Source of the DNA: Phycisphaerae bacterium
GTDB lineage: Bacteria; Planctomycetota; Phycisphaerae; Sedimentisphaerales; Anaerobacaceae
Assembly (NCBI GenBank): GCA_028714255.1
Contig: JAQTMR010000002.1
Span: 124,001-188,000, forward strand
DNA: 64,000 nucleotides
Reading direction: 5' to 3'
Position numbers and translations under genes: made by a program. A model generated the notes under the pieces. It did not search any database. It was not told the DNA's origin and saw nothing but the letters and a program-made list of their open reading frames with translations. Numbering within the stretch: the first letter of the stretch is position 1; each line of letters starts with the position of its first letter. Below are positions 9,863 to 18,944 of this stretch, piece after piece.

Positions 9863-11551
9863 ATGGACGCAAACGATTCGACAGCCAAGCTCGATTTTGT
9901 CAGGGCGATTGTCGCTGAGGACTTAAAGACGAATAAATGGCAAGGCAGGGTTAACACCCGTTTTCCGCCTGAGCCGAACGGCTATCTGCATATCGGGCAC
10001 GCGAAGAGCATCTGCCTGAACTTCGGTATCGCAAAAGAGTTCGGCGGCAAGTGCAATCTTCGTTTCGATGATACCAACCCGGAAAAAGAAGAGCAGGAAT
10101 ACGTCAATTCGATTAGCGAGGATGTTCGCTGGCTCGGATGGGACTGGGAAGACAGACTCTTTTTCGCGTCCGATTATTTCGAGCAGATGTATCAATGGGC
10201 GGTCGAGCTTGTCAAAAAAGGCAAGGCATACGTTTGCGACCTCTCGGCCGAGGAGGTTACGAACTACCGGGGGACATTAACCAGTCCCGGCAAGAACAGC
10301 CCCTACCGCAGCCGCGGCATCGAGGAGAATCTCGATTTGTTTACGCGGATGTGCGCCGGGGAATTTCCGGACGGGACAAAGACGCTGCGGGCGAAGATAG
10401 ACATGGCACATCCGAATTTGAATATGCGCGACCCGGTTATGTACCGGATTCTGCACGCAAGTCATCACCGCACAGGCGATAAATGGTGCATATACCCGAC
10501 TTATGACTGGGCGCACGGGCTCGAAGATTCCGTCGAGAAAATCACGCACTCGATTTGCACGCTCGAGTTTGAAAATCACAGGCCTTTGTATGACTGGTAT
10601 CTCGATGCGCTCGGTATTTATCATCCGCAGCAGATTGAGTTTGCCCGATTGAACCTGACTTATACCGTGATGAGTAAAAGGAAGCTGCTGCAATTAGTAC
10701 AGCATGGTCTTGTCACCGGCTGGGACGACCCGCGAATGCCGACAATATGCGGATTGCGGCGACGAGGTTATTCGCCTGAGGCGATTCGCAGTTTCTGCCA
10801 GCTTATCGGCGTAAACAAATTCAACAGCACAATCGATATCGCCCTGTTGGAGCATTGTCTTCGTGAGGATTTGAACAAGACCAGTCCGCGAGTGATGGCG
10901 GTGCTTCGGCCTCTTAAGGTAATCATTGATAATTTTCCGCAGGGCAAGGTCGAGGAAATGGACGCGGTCAATAATCCCGAAGACCCTGCCGCAGGGATGC
11001 GCAAAGTCCCCTTCTCGCGGGAATTGTATATCGAGCAGGAAGACTTTATGGAGGAGCCTCCGAAAAAGTTTTATCGTCTGGCTCCCGGCAGAGAGGTCCG
11101 TCTGCGGTATGCGTATTTCATCACCTGTACGGACGTGGTCAAGGACAAAGCCGGCAATGTGGTCGAGCTGCACTGCACTTACGACCCTGCCACGCGAGGC
11201 GGTGACGCACCCGATGGGCGAAAGGTCAAATCTACTTTGCACTGGGTTTCAGTAGAGCACTCGCTTGGTGCGGAAGTTCGGCTGTATGACCATCTTTTTA
11301 CAACTAAAAACCCGGACGAGGTCGAGGAGAACAAAGACTTCACGTCGAATCTGAACCCGAACTCACTGAAAGTGTTAAGGGACTGCCGAGTTGAGCCGGC
11401 CCTGGTGGGAGCGAAGCCTTTGTCCCGTTTCCAATTCGAACGGCTCGGCTATTTCTGCATCGCCCCCGACAGCTCCACCAGGAAACTCGTATTTAACCGC
11501 ACGGTGACACTGCGTGACGAGTGGGCGAAGATTCAGAAAGCGCAGAAATAA
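9863..11551 (+). CDS. glnS: glutaminyl-tRNA synthetase
   Basis: GlnRS charges tRNA-Gln directly. The 562-aa protein has [17 protein letters not shown] with the HIGH motif at residues 43-46, the [10 protein letters not shown] segment typical of GlnRS, and VMSKRK as the KMSKS-equivalent. The C-terminal anticodon-binding beta-barrel region follows. It diverges from gltX and converges on the TauE-like gene. An AATAGC/GCTATT hairpin lies just after its stop. Confidence 0.98.
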   Translation: MDANDSTAKLDFVRAIVAEDLKTNKWQGRVNTRFPPEPNGYLHIGHAKSICLNFGIAKEFGGKCNLRFDDTNPEKEEQEYVNSISEDVRWLGWDWEDRLFFASDYFEQMYQWAVELVKKGKAYVCDLSAEEVTNYRGTLTSPGKNSPYRSRGIEENLDLFTRMCAGEFPDGTKTLRAKIDMAHPNLNMRDPVMYRILHASHHRTGDKWCIYPTYDWAHGLEDSVEKITHSICTLEFENHRPLYDWYLDALGIYHPQQIEFARLNLTYTVMSKRKLLQLVQHGLVTGWDDPRMPTICGLRRRGYSPEAIRSFCQLIGVNKFNSTIDIALLEHCLREDLNKTSPRVMAVLRPLKVIIDNFPQGKVEEMDAVNNPEDPAAGMRKVPFSRELYIEQEDFMEEPPKKFYRLAPGREVRLRYAYFITCTDVVKDKAGNVVELHCTYDPATRGGDAPDGRKVKSTLHWVSVEHSLGAEVRLYDHLFTTKNPDEVEENKDFTSNLNPNSLKVLRDCRVEPALVGAKPLSRFQFERLGYFCIAPDSSTRKLVFNRTVTLRDEWAKIQKAQK

Positions 11552-11558
11552 AAAGAGG

Positions 11559-11577
11559 AATAGCAAATTCGGCTATT
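11559..11577. terminator. weak bidirectional terminator between glnS and TauE-like gene
   Basis: AATAGC and GCTATT form a 6-bp stem around a 7-nt loop in the 27-bp gap between convergent genes, followed by gttattt. The position is typical for a shared terminator, but the stem is short and AT-rich. Confidence 0.4.
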
Positions 11578-11578
11578 G

Positions 11579-11938
11579 TTATTTGCCGAGAATCATCCTT
11601 AGTGAAACAAGAAGCAGAACCGCGCCGAAGAGCTTTTTCAAAATCGTTTCAGAGATTCCGAGGGCAAATTTAGCGCCGATTAGGCCTCCGATGAAGAAGC
11701 CTATACATACGAAGGCGGCAATTTTAAGGTCCACGAAGCCGGCCTTGTAATATGTCCAGGCGGCTAATAAGCCAATCGGCGGGACCATCAGGGCCAGCGT
11801 TGTACCCTGAGCGGTGTGTTGTGAAAACCCGAATATAAGCACAAGTACCGGAATTATGATTGTCGCTCCGCCGATACCGATTAGGCCGCTAAGAGTCCCG
11901 GCCAGCAGGCCGAGCAGCAGAAAGAGCGTTACTTTCAT
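11579..11938 (-). CDS. TauE/SafE-family membrane protein, half-length
   Basis: This 119-aa hydrophobic protein starts MKVTLFLLLGLLAGTLSGLIGIGGATIIIPVL. The glycine-rich SGLIGIGGA motif is the hallmark of the TauE/SafE (DUF81) repeat of anion exporters. There are four predicted membrane spans, so it covers one of the two repeats in full-length members (about 250 aa) and would need to dimerise. A longer frame to 12016 overlaps the upstream gene and looks artefactual. It is last in the smpB-DUF1844-trpC-RMD1-like series. Substrate unknown. Confidence 0.75.
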   Translation of the reverse strand: MKVTLFLLLGLLAGTLSGLIGIGGATIIIPVLVLIFGFSQHTAQGTTLALMVPPIGLLAAWTYYKAGFVDLKIAAFVCIGFFIGGLIGAKFALGISETILKKLFGAVLLLVSLRMILGK

Positions 11939-11957
11939 AATATACAAAGCCTCCTTC

Positions 11958-13085
11958 TCAGTCGAAAAACAGCAATATAACGTCAATAACAAAAAGCAGA
12001 ACGATAGTAGTCTCAAGCACTAACATCAGGAAATTGGTCTTGTCCTGCTGGAGAATCTGGTAGAGGTTGCCGAGCATGCGGAGCTTTTCCTCTATGATTC
12101 GGTGCCAGTCGCCGAGGTGAAATCTGTTGGCTAAGTTGCCGTGGATTTGAGCCAGGTGCCAGTCGCCGAAGAATTTCGTTATATTCGACAGTTCGTCACT
12201 CAGCCGGGACAGGTCTATTCGTATCTCGCGAAGCCTTCTGTGAACATCTCTGCTGGAGCTGAGTCGAAGCTGTGAGACGTCCCGATAAGAAAGCTGGAGT
12301 GAATCATCGAGGATACGGTCGTAAGCGGCAAGCTCGACCAACTGGACGTTGGCAAGCTCCATAATATGCAGAACATCCTCAATAAGAGTTCCCTGGCCGA
12401 CGGCTACGGCCGAGTCCCAGTCCACTACCACCAAGTCATTTTTGTAATAGCTTACATACACCTGGGTAGATTCGGATATTTCCTGGTCAGCGAGGTCGGC
12501 GGCGTTTTCCTCCTGTGTCAATAGCGCAGCAACCTGTCGGCGGTTGGATTTTAGCCACTGCTCGGCTGAAGGGCTTTCGCCGTCCTGAATTGAGGGAAGA
12601 TTGTTAAGACAAAATACGGTATATGCCTCGGCCTGTGTGATTGCGGGTACAGGGCGGACGCAATAAGGTTCGAGGTCGCGCCTGACTGATTCGGCGAGGT
12701 CGTATATATCCTGTTCGAGAGTTGTATCGGCGAATTTCAGGTCGTGGTAGGCGACAAGCTCCTCCAGACTGTCGACACAAAACGACACGCGAACCGAGAC
12801 GCTGATTGCGCCGATGCTGAAAAGCTTAACAGTTCGCCTTACGGAAACCGTCTTGCCGTCAGGCAGTTGCTTTGTCTGGGGCGGGAAATCAAAGACCCTC
12901 GGCCGATAGAAAAACATCTGGCGAGGGTTCCGCTTGCTTGGCTCTATTGAAAAGTCTCTTGCCGGCTGGGACAATATTTGCTCCACAGGCTGACGTTTCA
13001 TATCGTATGCAAGGTCGTAAGCATAAATGTAAGCGACCTCGCCGGAGTAGGTCTTGTCGTTTTCAGGTTTTGTACTCTGGTTCAT
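11958..13085 (-). CDS. RMD1/DUF155-like protein with C-terminal membrane anchor
   Basis: The 375-aa product has a soluble N-terminal part and a conserved-looking C-terminal stretch. That stretch runs LREIRIDLSRLSDELSNITKFFGDWHLAQ, then KLRMLGNLYQILQQ, then a single terminal membrane span (LVLETTIVLLFVIDVILLFF). This arrangement matches the RMD1/DUF155 family, whose eukaryotic members are mitochondrial and bacterial members uncharacterised. It follows trpC by 39 bp. The family call is by pattern only and could be wrong; the C-terminal anchor is clear. Confidence 0.55.
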   Translation of the reverse strand: MNQSTKPENDKTYSGEVAYIYAYDLAYDMKRQPVEQILSQPARDFSIEPSKRNPRQMFFYRPRVFDFPPQTKQLPDGKTVSVRRTVKLFSIGAISVSVRVSFCVDSLEELVAYHDLKFADTTLEQDIYDLAESVRRDLEPYCVRPVPAITQAEAYTVFCLNNLPSIQDGESPSAEQWLKSNRRQVAALLTQEENAADLADQEISESTQVYVSYYKNDLVVVDWDSAVAVGQGTLIEDVLHIMELANVQLVELAAYDRILDDSLQLSYRDVSQLRLSSSRDVHRRLREIRIDLSRLSDELSNITKFFGDWHLAQIHGNLANRFHLGDWHRIIEEKLRMLGNLYQILQQDKTNFLMLVLETTIVLLFVIDVILLFFD

Positions 13086-13124
13086 TTTGTTGTGTCCAAT
13101 ATCGGCGGTTTTCGGATGGCCGCA

Positions 13125-13928
13125 TCAGTCGAAGAGTTCGCGGAACTTGTCTTCGATGCTCTGGCTTTCGCACAGTGTTTGGCCGATTAATACTGCGCTT
13201 ATGCCGGCGGATTTCAGTTTTTCGACATCGGGGCGTGTCTTTATCCCGCTTTCGGCTACAAGTCCATTTTTAGTATCGACAAGCTCAGCCAGTCGGCTGG
13301 TCGTCGCCAAATCCACTTTCATCGTGGCCAGATTTCGATTGTTAATGCCGAGTATGCTGTAGCCTTTTTTGGGAAAACCTATAAGGCTGCGAACAGTCAT
13401 TAGCGTATCGGCGTCGTGCACTTCCAGCAGGACCGTCAGCGTTAACTCCGAGGCTGTTATCATTAAGTCCATCAACTGGCCCGGCTTTAACGCCTCGGCT
13501 ATCAGCAGTATCGCATCTGCGCCGGCGGCGCGTGACTCATAAACCTGCCATTTATCGATGATAAAATCCTTGCGCAGAATCGGTAAATCCACAGCTTCCT
13601 TTATTTGCTTTATATATTCGAGTTTGCCCTGAAAGTATTTCTCATCCGTGAGGACGCTGATGGCATCGGCTCCGCATTTCTGGTAGGTCTGGGCAATCGC
13701 CATTGCGTCGAAATCCTCGCGAATTACGCCTGCTGACGGCGACGCCTTCTTGACCTCTGCGATAACATTTAGCCCCCTGCTGTTATGCTTGGTGACAGCT
13801 TTGTAGAAGTTGCGGCACTTGGGCATCAAGGCAGCTTCTGCCCCGAGCTGCTCGATGGTTTTCTGAGCTCGGCGAAGCTCGACTTCTATTCTTTTATCGG
13901 CAATGATTTTGTCTAATATATTAGCCAA
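13125..13928 (-). CDS. trpC: indole-3-glycerol phosphate synthase
   Basis: TrpC cyclises carboxyphenylamino-deoxyribulose phosphate to indole-3-glycerol phosphate in tryptophan synthesis. At 267 aa it is a monofunctional TrpC (no TrpF fusion). Diagnostic motifs are VKKASPSAGVIREDFD, SVLTDEKYFQG, LPILRKDFIID, ILLIAEAL, EVHDADTL and LGINNRNLATM. It begins at a TTG codon just 5 bp after the DUF1844 stop. No other trp gene is in view. Confidence 0.97.
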   Translation of the reverse strand: MANILDKIIADKRIEVELRRAQKTIEQLGAEAALMPKCRNFYKAVTKHNSRGLNVIAEVKKASPSAGVIREDFDAMAIAQTYQKCGADAISVLTDEKYFQGKLEYIKQIKEAVDLPILRKDFIIDKWQVYESRAAGADAILLIAEALKPGQLMDLMITASELTLTVLLEVHDADTLMTVRSLIGFPKKGYSILGINNRNLATMKVDLATTSRLAELVDTKNGLVAESGIKTRPDVEKLKSAGISAVLIGQTLCESQSIEDKFRELFD

Positions 13929-13933
13929 TGTAT

Positions 13934-14320
13934 TTACCCCGCGAGCTTTACATAAGCCATACGAACTTGGCCGAGGGTATTCTCAAGCACCGTTTTTTCC
14001 TCATCGGTCAGATTGCCTTTGGTTTTTTCCTGGATGGTTTCGAGCATATCTATACTGTACCTGGCCAGTGCCAAATCCGGCTCTTTTTCCTGCTGTCCCT
14101 CGACCTGCAGCAGGCCTAACGCAAACAATGCCTGCGTGACAAGCGTGCTTATCAGTGCGGCGAAATCGCCCTTCGGTAAGGGCCCCCGGCCAGCCTGCTG
14201 CGGTTTTTTCTGCTCGGCTTTTTCCTGTTCAGCCAGTTTTTCTTTCTCTTTTTGGGCCTGCTGCTTCCAGTCTTCGTCGATTATAATCTTCTTTTCGTCC
14301 TTGTTTTCTTCTTTAGCCAT
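13934..14320 (-). CDS. DUF1844 domain protein
   Basis: A 128-aa protein with a lysine/glutamate-rich N-terminal half and a C-terminal DUF1844 domain (FAALISTLVTQALFALGLL, then LALARYSIDMLETIQEKTKGNLTDEEKTVLE split over the last 60 residues). DUF1844 proteins are widespread in planctomycetes, acidobacteria and deltaproteobacteria. Their function is unknown. It lies between smpB and trpC with spacings of 32 and 5 bp, so it shares their transcript. Confidence 0.85.
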   Translation of the reverse strand: MAKEENKDEKKIIIDEDWKQQAQKEKEKLAEQEKAEQKKPQQAGRGPLPKGDFAALISTLVTQALFALGLLQVEGQQEKEPDLALARYSIDMLETIQEKTKGNLTDEEKTVLENTLGQVRMAYVKLAG

Positions 14321-14352
14321 AGTTTCGTTCCTCGTCTCTTTTATCTCGGCAT

Positions 14353-14850
14353 TTATCTATTTTTATGTCGAAAATTCTTTATACTTCTATCGACATCTCT
14401 TTTTTGCTGCCGTTCTGTGATTTTTTTGCGTTTGTCGTATTGCCTCTTGCCTTTTGCCAGCGCGAGTTCTATTTTTGCCAGGCCCCTTCCGCTGAAATAA
14501 ATCCGAAGCGGCACGAGCGTAAAGCCCCGCTGCTCGAGCTTTGTTTTTATCTTGTAAATCTGGGCCTTGTGCAGCAGCAGTTTTCTTTTTCTGGTCGGCT
14601 CATGATTATTGTCTTCGCCTGCCTGCTCATACTGGGTTATAGTCGCGCCGACGAGCCAGCACTCGTCACCTATAATTCGGGCGTATGAGCCATCAAGATT
14701 GGCTTGTGCCAAACGAAGCGATTTTACCTCCGTGCCCACAAGCGATATCCCCGCCTCGAACTTGTCTATAAGCTCGAAATTCCGATAAGCTTTCTTGTTG
14801 GTCGTCTCGGGGGCGAAATTGCCCCTGCTCTTATGTGGTTTTGCTGCCAT
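14353..14850 (-). CDS. smpB: SsrA-binding protein SmpB
   Basis: SmpB delivers tmRNA to stalled ribosomes during trans-translation. Family motifs are AYRNFELIDKFEAGISLVG, EVKSLR, SYARI, HEPTRKRKLLLHK and GLAKIELALAKGKRQYDKR, with a basic C-terminal tail that binds the decoding site. I chose the ATG at 14850 (165 aa); an upstream codon at 14886 adds 12 residues that do not fit the family. The tmRNA gene itself is not visible in the window. Confidence 0.96.
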   Translation of the reverse strand: MAAKPHKSRGNFAPETTNKKAYRNFELIDKFEAGISLVGTEVKSLRLAQANLDGSYARIIGDECWLVGATITQYEQAGEDNNHEPTRKRKLLLHKAQIYKIKTKLEQRGFTLVPLRIYFSGRGLAKIELALAKGKRQYDKRKKITERQQKRDVDRSIKNFRHKNR

Positions 14851-14958
14851 TTGAGCTATGATAGCCAAGTGTGGGCGGTTTTGCAAGAGCAGGTGTTTCG
14901 GCAGATTGCATCGCTTGCTGAAACTTATCCTGGCCTACCCGGTCGAGCTTCGAAATTT

Positions 14959-15330
14959 TTATTTGATGAATCTTATGCTAACCGGATACCGATAGTGGTC
15001 ACCTTTGTTTGCCGCGACACAGGCAATGATGCAAAAGACTATGTCCGTAATACTGACCGCAAGTCCCAAGAGCGGCATAACACAGGCAAGAAATCTCAGT
15101 ATGATAGGCACAATCCCTGTAGCAAGAAATGCAATACCCACAGTAATCTGGAAGTTAAGGGCTTCTTTACCCTGGTCATCGATAAAAGGGTCTTCTTCTT
15201 TTTTTAACATCCAGATAATCAATGGTCCGACAAAGCTGGTAAAAAGTCCCAGTAAGTGACATAACATTGCCCACATACAAGCGTCTTTGCTTACCCCGGT
15301 CGGCTGCGGAGGTTCATTTATTTCTGCCAT
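14959..15330 (-). CDS. DUF4870 (Tic20-like) small membrane protein
   Basis: The 123-aa protein has the DUF4870 pattern: a short N-terminus, WAMLCHLLGLFTSFVGPLIIWMLKK (membrane span 1), the conserved DPFIDDQGKEALNFQI loop, and two further spans. Function of the family is unknown. A good AAAGGAG precedes the ATG. It is separated from the methyltransferase gene upstream by a terminator and is probably transcribed alone. Confidence 0.85.
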   Translation of the reverse strand: MAEINEPPQPTGVSKDACMWAMLCHLLGLFTSFVGPLIIWMLKKEEDPFIDDQGKEALNFQITVGIAFLATGIVPIILRFLACVMPLLGLAVSITDIVFCIIACVAANKGDHYRYPVSIRFIK

Positions 15331-15435
15331 AGCGGACTCCTTTCTATTAAATTATGCCCGGCACAACAAAACTATCCATTCCTTAACAAAGGCTATTTGA
15401 AAAGGCAAGAACAAAATCGAGTTGCTTCGGCGCAT

Positions 15436-15497
15436 AAAAAAACAGGACCGGGTCGCGGAGGGAGAGAGGAGGAAAAGCGATTAAGACCGCAGTCCTG
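15436..15497 (-). terminator. rho-independent terminator after the metF-methyltransferase operon
   Basis: Reading the minus strand, CAGGAC and GTCCTG form a 6-bp stem, extended by GGTC/GACC after an internal loop, and are followed by seven T residues. It lies about 85 bp after the end of the methyltransferase gene and upstream of DUF4870. The loop is long (about 25 nt), which weakens the call. Confidence 0.5.
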
Positions 15498-15581
15498 CTA
15501 AACGGCATTCTACAAGCCGATGAAAAACTATGCAACTTTTTTTTGATAAGTTTTTTTGCTCAAATTCTGCCGTCGCGTTTT

Positions 15582-16544
15582 CTATGTCACAGGCTTTCTG
15601 TTGTCCCTGCAGAATTTACCCATTAACACCATTGCCTTGTTCATTTTTTCTGCGGAGCCGTCCATCTTCACGTAGGCATCGACCAGCTCTAACAAATCCG
15701 GCGCCGGATCGACTTGACCGTAATGGTGTGTGACATTGACAATAGCTGCATCGAGACCATATTCCATTGCCTTTGCCACGTAGGCCCTGCAGATGCCGAC
15801 CTTTCGGGCGGGCAGGTCGCGGATGCAGTTGCTTACTCCGAGCGAACAATGCACGCCCTTCATCTTCGCATTGTTTTTGATTTTCCTTATCGTCTCGAAC
15901 GCCCGATAGGTATAGCCCGGGACATTCGGCTCCATCGGCATATCTATCGCCAGCGGGAACACGGTCGAATCGAAGAATATTTCGCCGGGCGCGAAGCCAT
16001 ATTCGACAGCTTTTTCGAACATCTCTTTGGCCATGGAATACAATTGTTCAACCGAGAGCGAACCGCCAGGGCCGAGGGACGTCGCCTCGCCGACCAGAAG
16101 ACCGACGAATGCAAAGTCAAAACGTTTTTTCAGCGGCAGAATTTTGTCCATCGTATAGACCTTGACGGAGTTTATAAGCGGCTGCTTTACCTTTGCATCC
16201 GTGTTGTACCACTGTTGAAGGCCCGCGGTCAGGACGTCGTCGTTGCTGCTGTCGATGCAAATCGGCACACCTTTGCCCCATTTGCGAACCATTACGACGT
16301 ATTCCAACATCATATCAACGGTAACCTGCGGGTCTCTTTCGCCGAAGGCGTCGAGATTAACCGCGATATAATCGGCGCCATCTGCTGCCTGCGATTCAAT
16401 CAGGCCCTTGATATAGTCAAGAGGTTCAGACGGCTTCGAGTAGGCATCAGGGCCGAGGTCGGCCAATTGTTTCATCATTACAGCGGTTTTGGGTATCGAG
16501 GCATGGACCGCTTCACCAATAGAAATCAGATTTTTTTTCATCAT
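15582..16544 (-). CDS. pterin-binding (methyl-THF) methyltransferase of AcsE/MetH-domain type
   Basis: The roughly 320-aa product has the dihydropteroate-synthase-like TIM barrel used by methyltetrahydrofolate:corrinoid methyltransferases. Features are an N-terminal ISIGEAVHASIP in place of the usual IGERINGM, DYIAVNLDAFGERDP, GVPICIDSS (pterin-binding Asp), and GVSNCIRDLPAR matching the SNVS loop. It sits 45 bp downstream of metF, the enzyme that makes methyl-THF, so transfer of that methyl group to or from a corrinoid protein is a reasonable inference. It differs clearly from acsE at 23.4 kb. ATG 16544 is preferred, with AAGGTG upstream; a GTG at 16550 is possible. Confidence 0.8.
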   Translation of the reverse strand: MMKKNLISIGEAVHASIPKTAVMMKQLADLGPDAYSKPSEPLDYIKGLIESQAADGADYIAVNLDAFGERDPQVTVDMMLEYVVMVRKWGKGVPICIDSSNDDVLTAGLQQWYNTDAKVKQPLINSVKVYTMDKILPLKKRFDFAFVGLLVGEATSLGPGGSLSVEQLYSMAKEMFEKAVEYGFAPGEIFFDSTVFPLAIDMPMEPNVPGYTYRAFETIRKIKNNAKMKGVHCSLGVSNCIRDLPARKVGICRAYVAKAMEYGLDAAIVNVTHHYGQVDPAPDLLELVDAYVKMDGSAEKMNKAMVLMGKFCRDNRKPVT

Positions 16545-16589
16545 AGTCACCTTACCGAGTCGGCCCGTAAATTCAGGTCTGGCATATCA

Positions 16590-17456
16590 CTATATTTTAC
16601 TTAGAATCTCCCTCGTTGGGTCAAGTTTATTCAGCGTATAAAAATGCAGTCCCGGCGCGCCGCCTTTGAGCAGTTGCCTGCACTTTCGAACAGTAAACTC
16701 CACGCCGGCTTTGTAAGTACTTTCCGCGTCGCCGTCTAATGGCCTGAAAATATCGTGGACCTTCTGCGGGATAGTCGCGCCGCAGGTCTTGCAGAACCTA
16801 AGCAAAGTCTGGTAATTCGTAATCGGCAAAATCCCCGGCAATATAGGTACGGTCACTCCGGTTTTTCTTATTCGGTCCACATATTCGAAATAATCCTTGT
16901 TATCGAAGAAAATCTGGGTGATTACAAATTCGCCGCCGGAGTCTATCTTAATCTTCAAATATTTCGAATCGGTTTCCTTATCCGGGCAGTTGATATGCCC
17001 TTCCGGGAAACCCGCCACGCCAATACTAAATTCGACGCCGGAACTGCGAATTAGCTCAATCAACTGATAACAATACTCAAGGCCGTTAGGAGCCGGCTTC
17101 CAGTCCTTTTCGCCTTCGGGCGCATCCCCACGGAGGGCGAGGATGCTGCCAATCTTCCTTTTGCTCATCTCTGTCAGGATGGCCTTTAGCTCGCTTCTGC
17201 TATGGCCCACACAGGTGAAATGGTGCATTACGGGTATATTGAAGCGCTTTTGTATCTCATCTGCGATTTCCATCGTTATCCCGCGTGTGGAACCGCCCGC
17301 CCCGTAAGTTACCGAAAACCAGTCGGGTTTTAATTCCGCAAAAGCGCCTGCTGTTTCGAAAAGTTTTATTTTTCCCTTCTCGGTTTTGGGTGGGAAAAAC
17401 TCGAAAGAGCGGGTTTGTCTTTTCTCTTTCAAAATATCCGATATTTTTCTTACCAC
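16590..17456 (-). CDS. metF: methylenetetrahydrofolate reductase
   Basis: MetF reduces 5,10-methylene-THF to 5-methyl-THF, here the last methyl-branch step of the Wood-Ljungdahl pathway as well as a methionine precursor step. The 288-aa protein has SFEFFPPKTEKG, the FAD-binding SVTYGAGGSTR, HFTCVGHSR, ILALRGDAPEG, GVAGFPEGHI and ITQIFFDNKDYF. It starts with GTG, with AGGA just upstream. No partner MetV-type subunit is adjacent. It heads a two-gene operon with the pterin methyltransferase. Confidence 0.96.
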   Translation of the reverse strand: MVRKISDILKEKRQTRSFEFFPPKTEKGKIKLFETAGAFAELKPDWFSVTYGAGGSTRGITMEIADEIQKRFNIPVMHHFTCVGHSRSELKAILTEMSKRKIGSILALRGDAPEGEKDWKPAPNGLEYCYQLIELIRSSGVEFSIGVAGFPEGHINCPDKETDSKYLKIKIDSGGEFVITQIFFDNKDYFEYVDRIRKTGVTVPILPGILPITNYQTLLRFCKTCGATIPQKVHDIFRPLDGDAESTYKAGVEFTVRKCRQLLKGGAPGLHFYTLNKLDPTREILSKI

Positions 17457-18000
17457 TCAGTCCTCGCTTTTATTCTGGTACTCGTTACCACACAATAAAG
17501 CCAATACTATCAAACAGTTCATTCAGCTGCTATTTTTTTACGATTTTTATTTTAAGGAACTTATATAATTTATTTACAAAGACTTATGCGATTTGAAGAT
17601 ATTTTTTCTGCAACAGATTGCTGTGAAAATATCCGGACAAAACGCTATTGCGAACACCTTGGCCCTGTGGATAACCTGTTGATAACCCAAATTCCACGTC
17701 TTGAAGAAATCTCCATTAGCGTCAAATAAAAGCAATGCGTTTTTATCGCCAGCTTACAAGTACAGTTACGGCACAAAATTGCGTCTTTTAACTATCTAAC
17801 AATAAAGGAGTTATGCCGACTTGGAGCGGATGTTGACGAAGGTTAGATGGAGTCGCTAACAATAGATTAACAATTTTACCAAAACTGCCCAAGTTAACAG
17901 GGCCTTGATAGAAAATTGGGCCTTCGTGGATAATTATAGAAAAGCTCGCCGGGGCAAAGGCTTCCATTAACCCTGAATTTTGCTGATTTTACAGATTTCA
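17457..18000. other. 550-bp gene-free region with AT-rich tract, hairpin and DnaA-box-like sites
   Basis: No credible gene is present. From 17520 to 17610 the DNA is very AT-rich. A hairpin follows at 17598-17633 (8-bp outer stem GATATTTT/AAAATATC). Then come TGTGGATAA (17666-17674) and TGTTGATAA (17677-17685) two bases apart, and CGTGGATAA at 17925-17933. The first is a perfect reverse-complement DnaA box (TTATCCACA); the others differ by one base. This could be a replication or titration site or a DnaA-regulated region. The metF promoter should also lie here. Confidence 0.5.
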
Positions 18001-18005
18001 AAGGG

Positions 18006-18623
18006 CTATAGTATCAGCAGTATGACAATTTTGGACAATATCTCGGCCCCTATTAAGCTGACAATGAAGGTTGCGATGGCTGCTGCACCTTTTATGTTGC
18101 AGGATACCGCATAGGCCTGATACATCAACGCGACCATCCAGATTACCATAAGAAGAACTACAATCATTGCAAAAACGAATATAGATACATCTATTGGGGC
18201 AATTGCTGCCGTCGGGTTATTTTGTGTGAGCGTGGACATTAGATACTCCGCAACTCTTCGATTGGCATCGGGAAGCATTACCACTGCGGTAATCAGGTAA
18301 GGCCAGCGTGCCATCGCCTGCGTTCCAAGAACGTCTATTATCCGCAAAGACGACCGCGATACAATCAAGCCGAAGAAAAACAGCGGAATCGCCATACATA
18401 TCCAGTTGATTGCGCCCTCGGCCAGAAAGAACCACATCGGAGCTTCTAAACCTGTATGAACGTCAAGAACACCATCGAAATGAGTATTGCCGAACGAGCC
18501 GACGAATCCGCTTATCAATATAATCGATAAACCCAACAGCAAGGCCTTGAAGCCGGCGATGAATTTGAAAGGATTAAACAGCCATTGGGCCAGACGATTA
18601 CTATTTACTGTAGCTTCAGTCAT
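18006..18623 (-). CDS. YIP1-family membrane protein
   Basis: A 205-aa protein with five or six hydrophobic spans, opening NPFKFIAGFKALLLGLSIILISG and ending in a hydrophobic tail, the layout of bacterial YIP1-domain proteins. These are uncharacterised integral membrane proteins. Its ATG overlaps the stop codon of the DUF2089 gene (ATGA), so the pair is translationally coupled. DUF2089-YIP1 pairs recur in other bacteria as far as I recall, suggesting the small regulator controls the membrane protein. Confidence 0.65.
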   Translation of the reverse strand: MTEATVNSNRLAQWLFNPFKFIAGFKALLLGLSIILISGFVGSFGNTHFDGVLDVHTGLEAPMWFFLAEGAINWICMAIPLFFFGLIVSRSSLRIIDVLGTQAMARWPYLITAVVMLPDANRRVAEYLMSTLTQNNPTAAIAPIDVSIFVFAMIVVLLMVIWMVALMYQAYAVSCNIKGAAAIATFIVSLIGAEILSKIVILLIL

Positions 18624-18910
18624 GCTTTTTTCTCCTTCCGGGATTTCTCGGCGGGTTTGATGTGTTCGATTATTTCATCAAGCCGATTGCGGACAGTTGG
18701 ATAGCTTAGCCCCAACAGGCGGGCCATTTCTTTCAGCGAGCCGCTCGCCTTGATGAACTCAATGATAAAATCCTGGTCGTGAAAAGACAATCTCGATAAC
18801 AGTGGCAGCTCATATTGGCCCTGTATTTCCGTCTGGCAACTCTCGCAAATGAGGCTTTTAACGTTCAGTTGATTGCTGCACGATGGACACGTTGTTGGCA
18901 ATACCTTCAT
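18620..18910 (-). CDS. DUF2089 zinc-ribbon/HTH regulator
   Basis: The 96-aa protein begins MKVLPTTCPSCSNQLNV and has four cysteines in two CxxC pairs (residues 8, 11, 22, 25), a zinc ribbon. After that comes a helix-turn-helix (SLKEMARLLGLSYPTVRNRLDEII). This is the DUF2089 architecture. I take ATG 18910; a longer frame to 18988 runs through AT-rich promoter DNA. It probably binds DNA and may control its own operon through the operator-like repeats just upstream. Confidence 0.8.
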   Translation of the reverse strand: MKVLPTTCPSCSNQLNVKSLICESCQTEIQGQYELPLLSRLSFHDQDFIIEFIKASGSLKEMARLLGLSYPTVRNRLDEIIEHIKPAEKSRKEKKA

Positions 18911-18944
18911 AATCCTAATTTCCTTTAACCTCGGATTGTTCTTT

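Noticed and set aside
15360..15540. Cobalamin or other riboswitch beside the methyltransferase
   Set aside because: The inverted repeats and T-tract fit a terminator on the minus strand downstream of the operon. No conserved riboswitch core was recognised and the position is wrong for control of metF.
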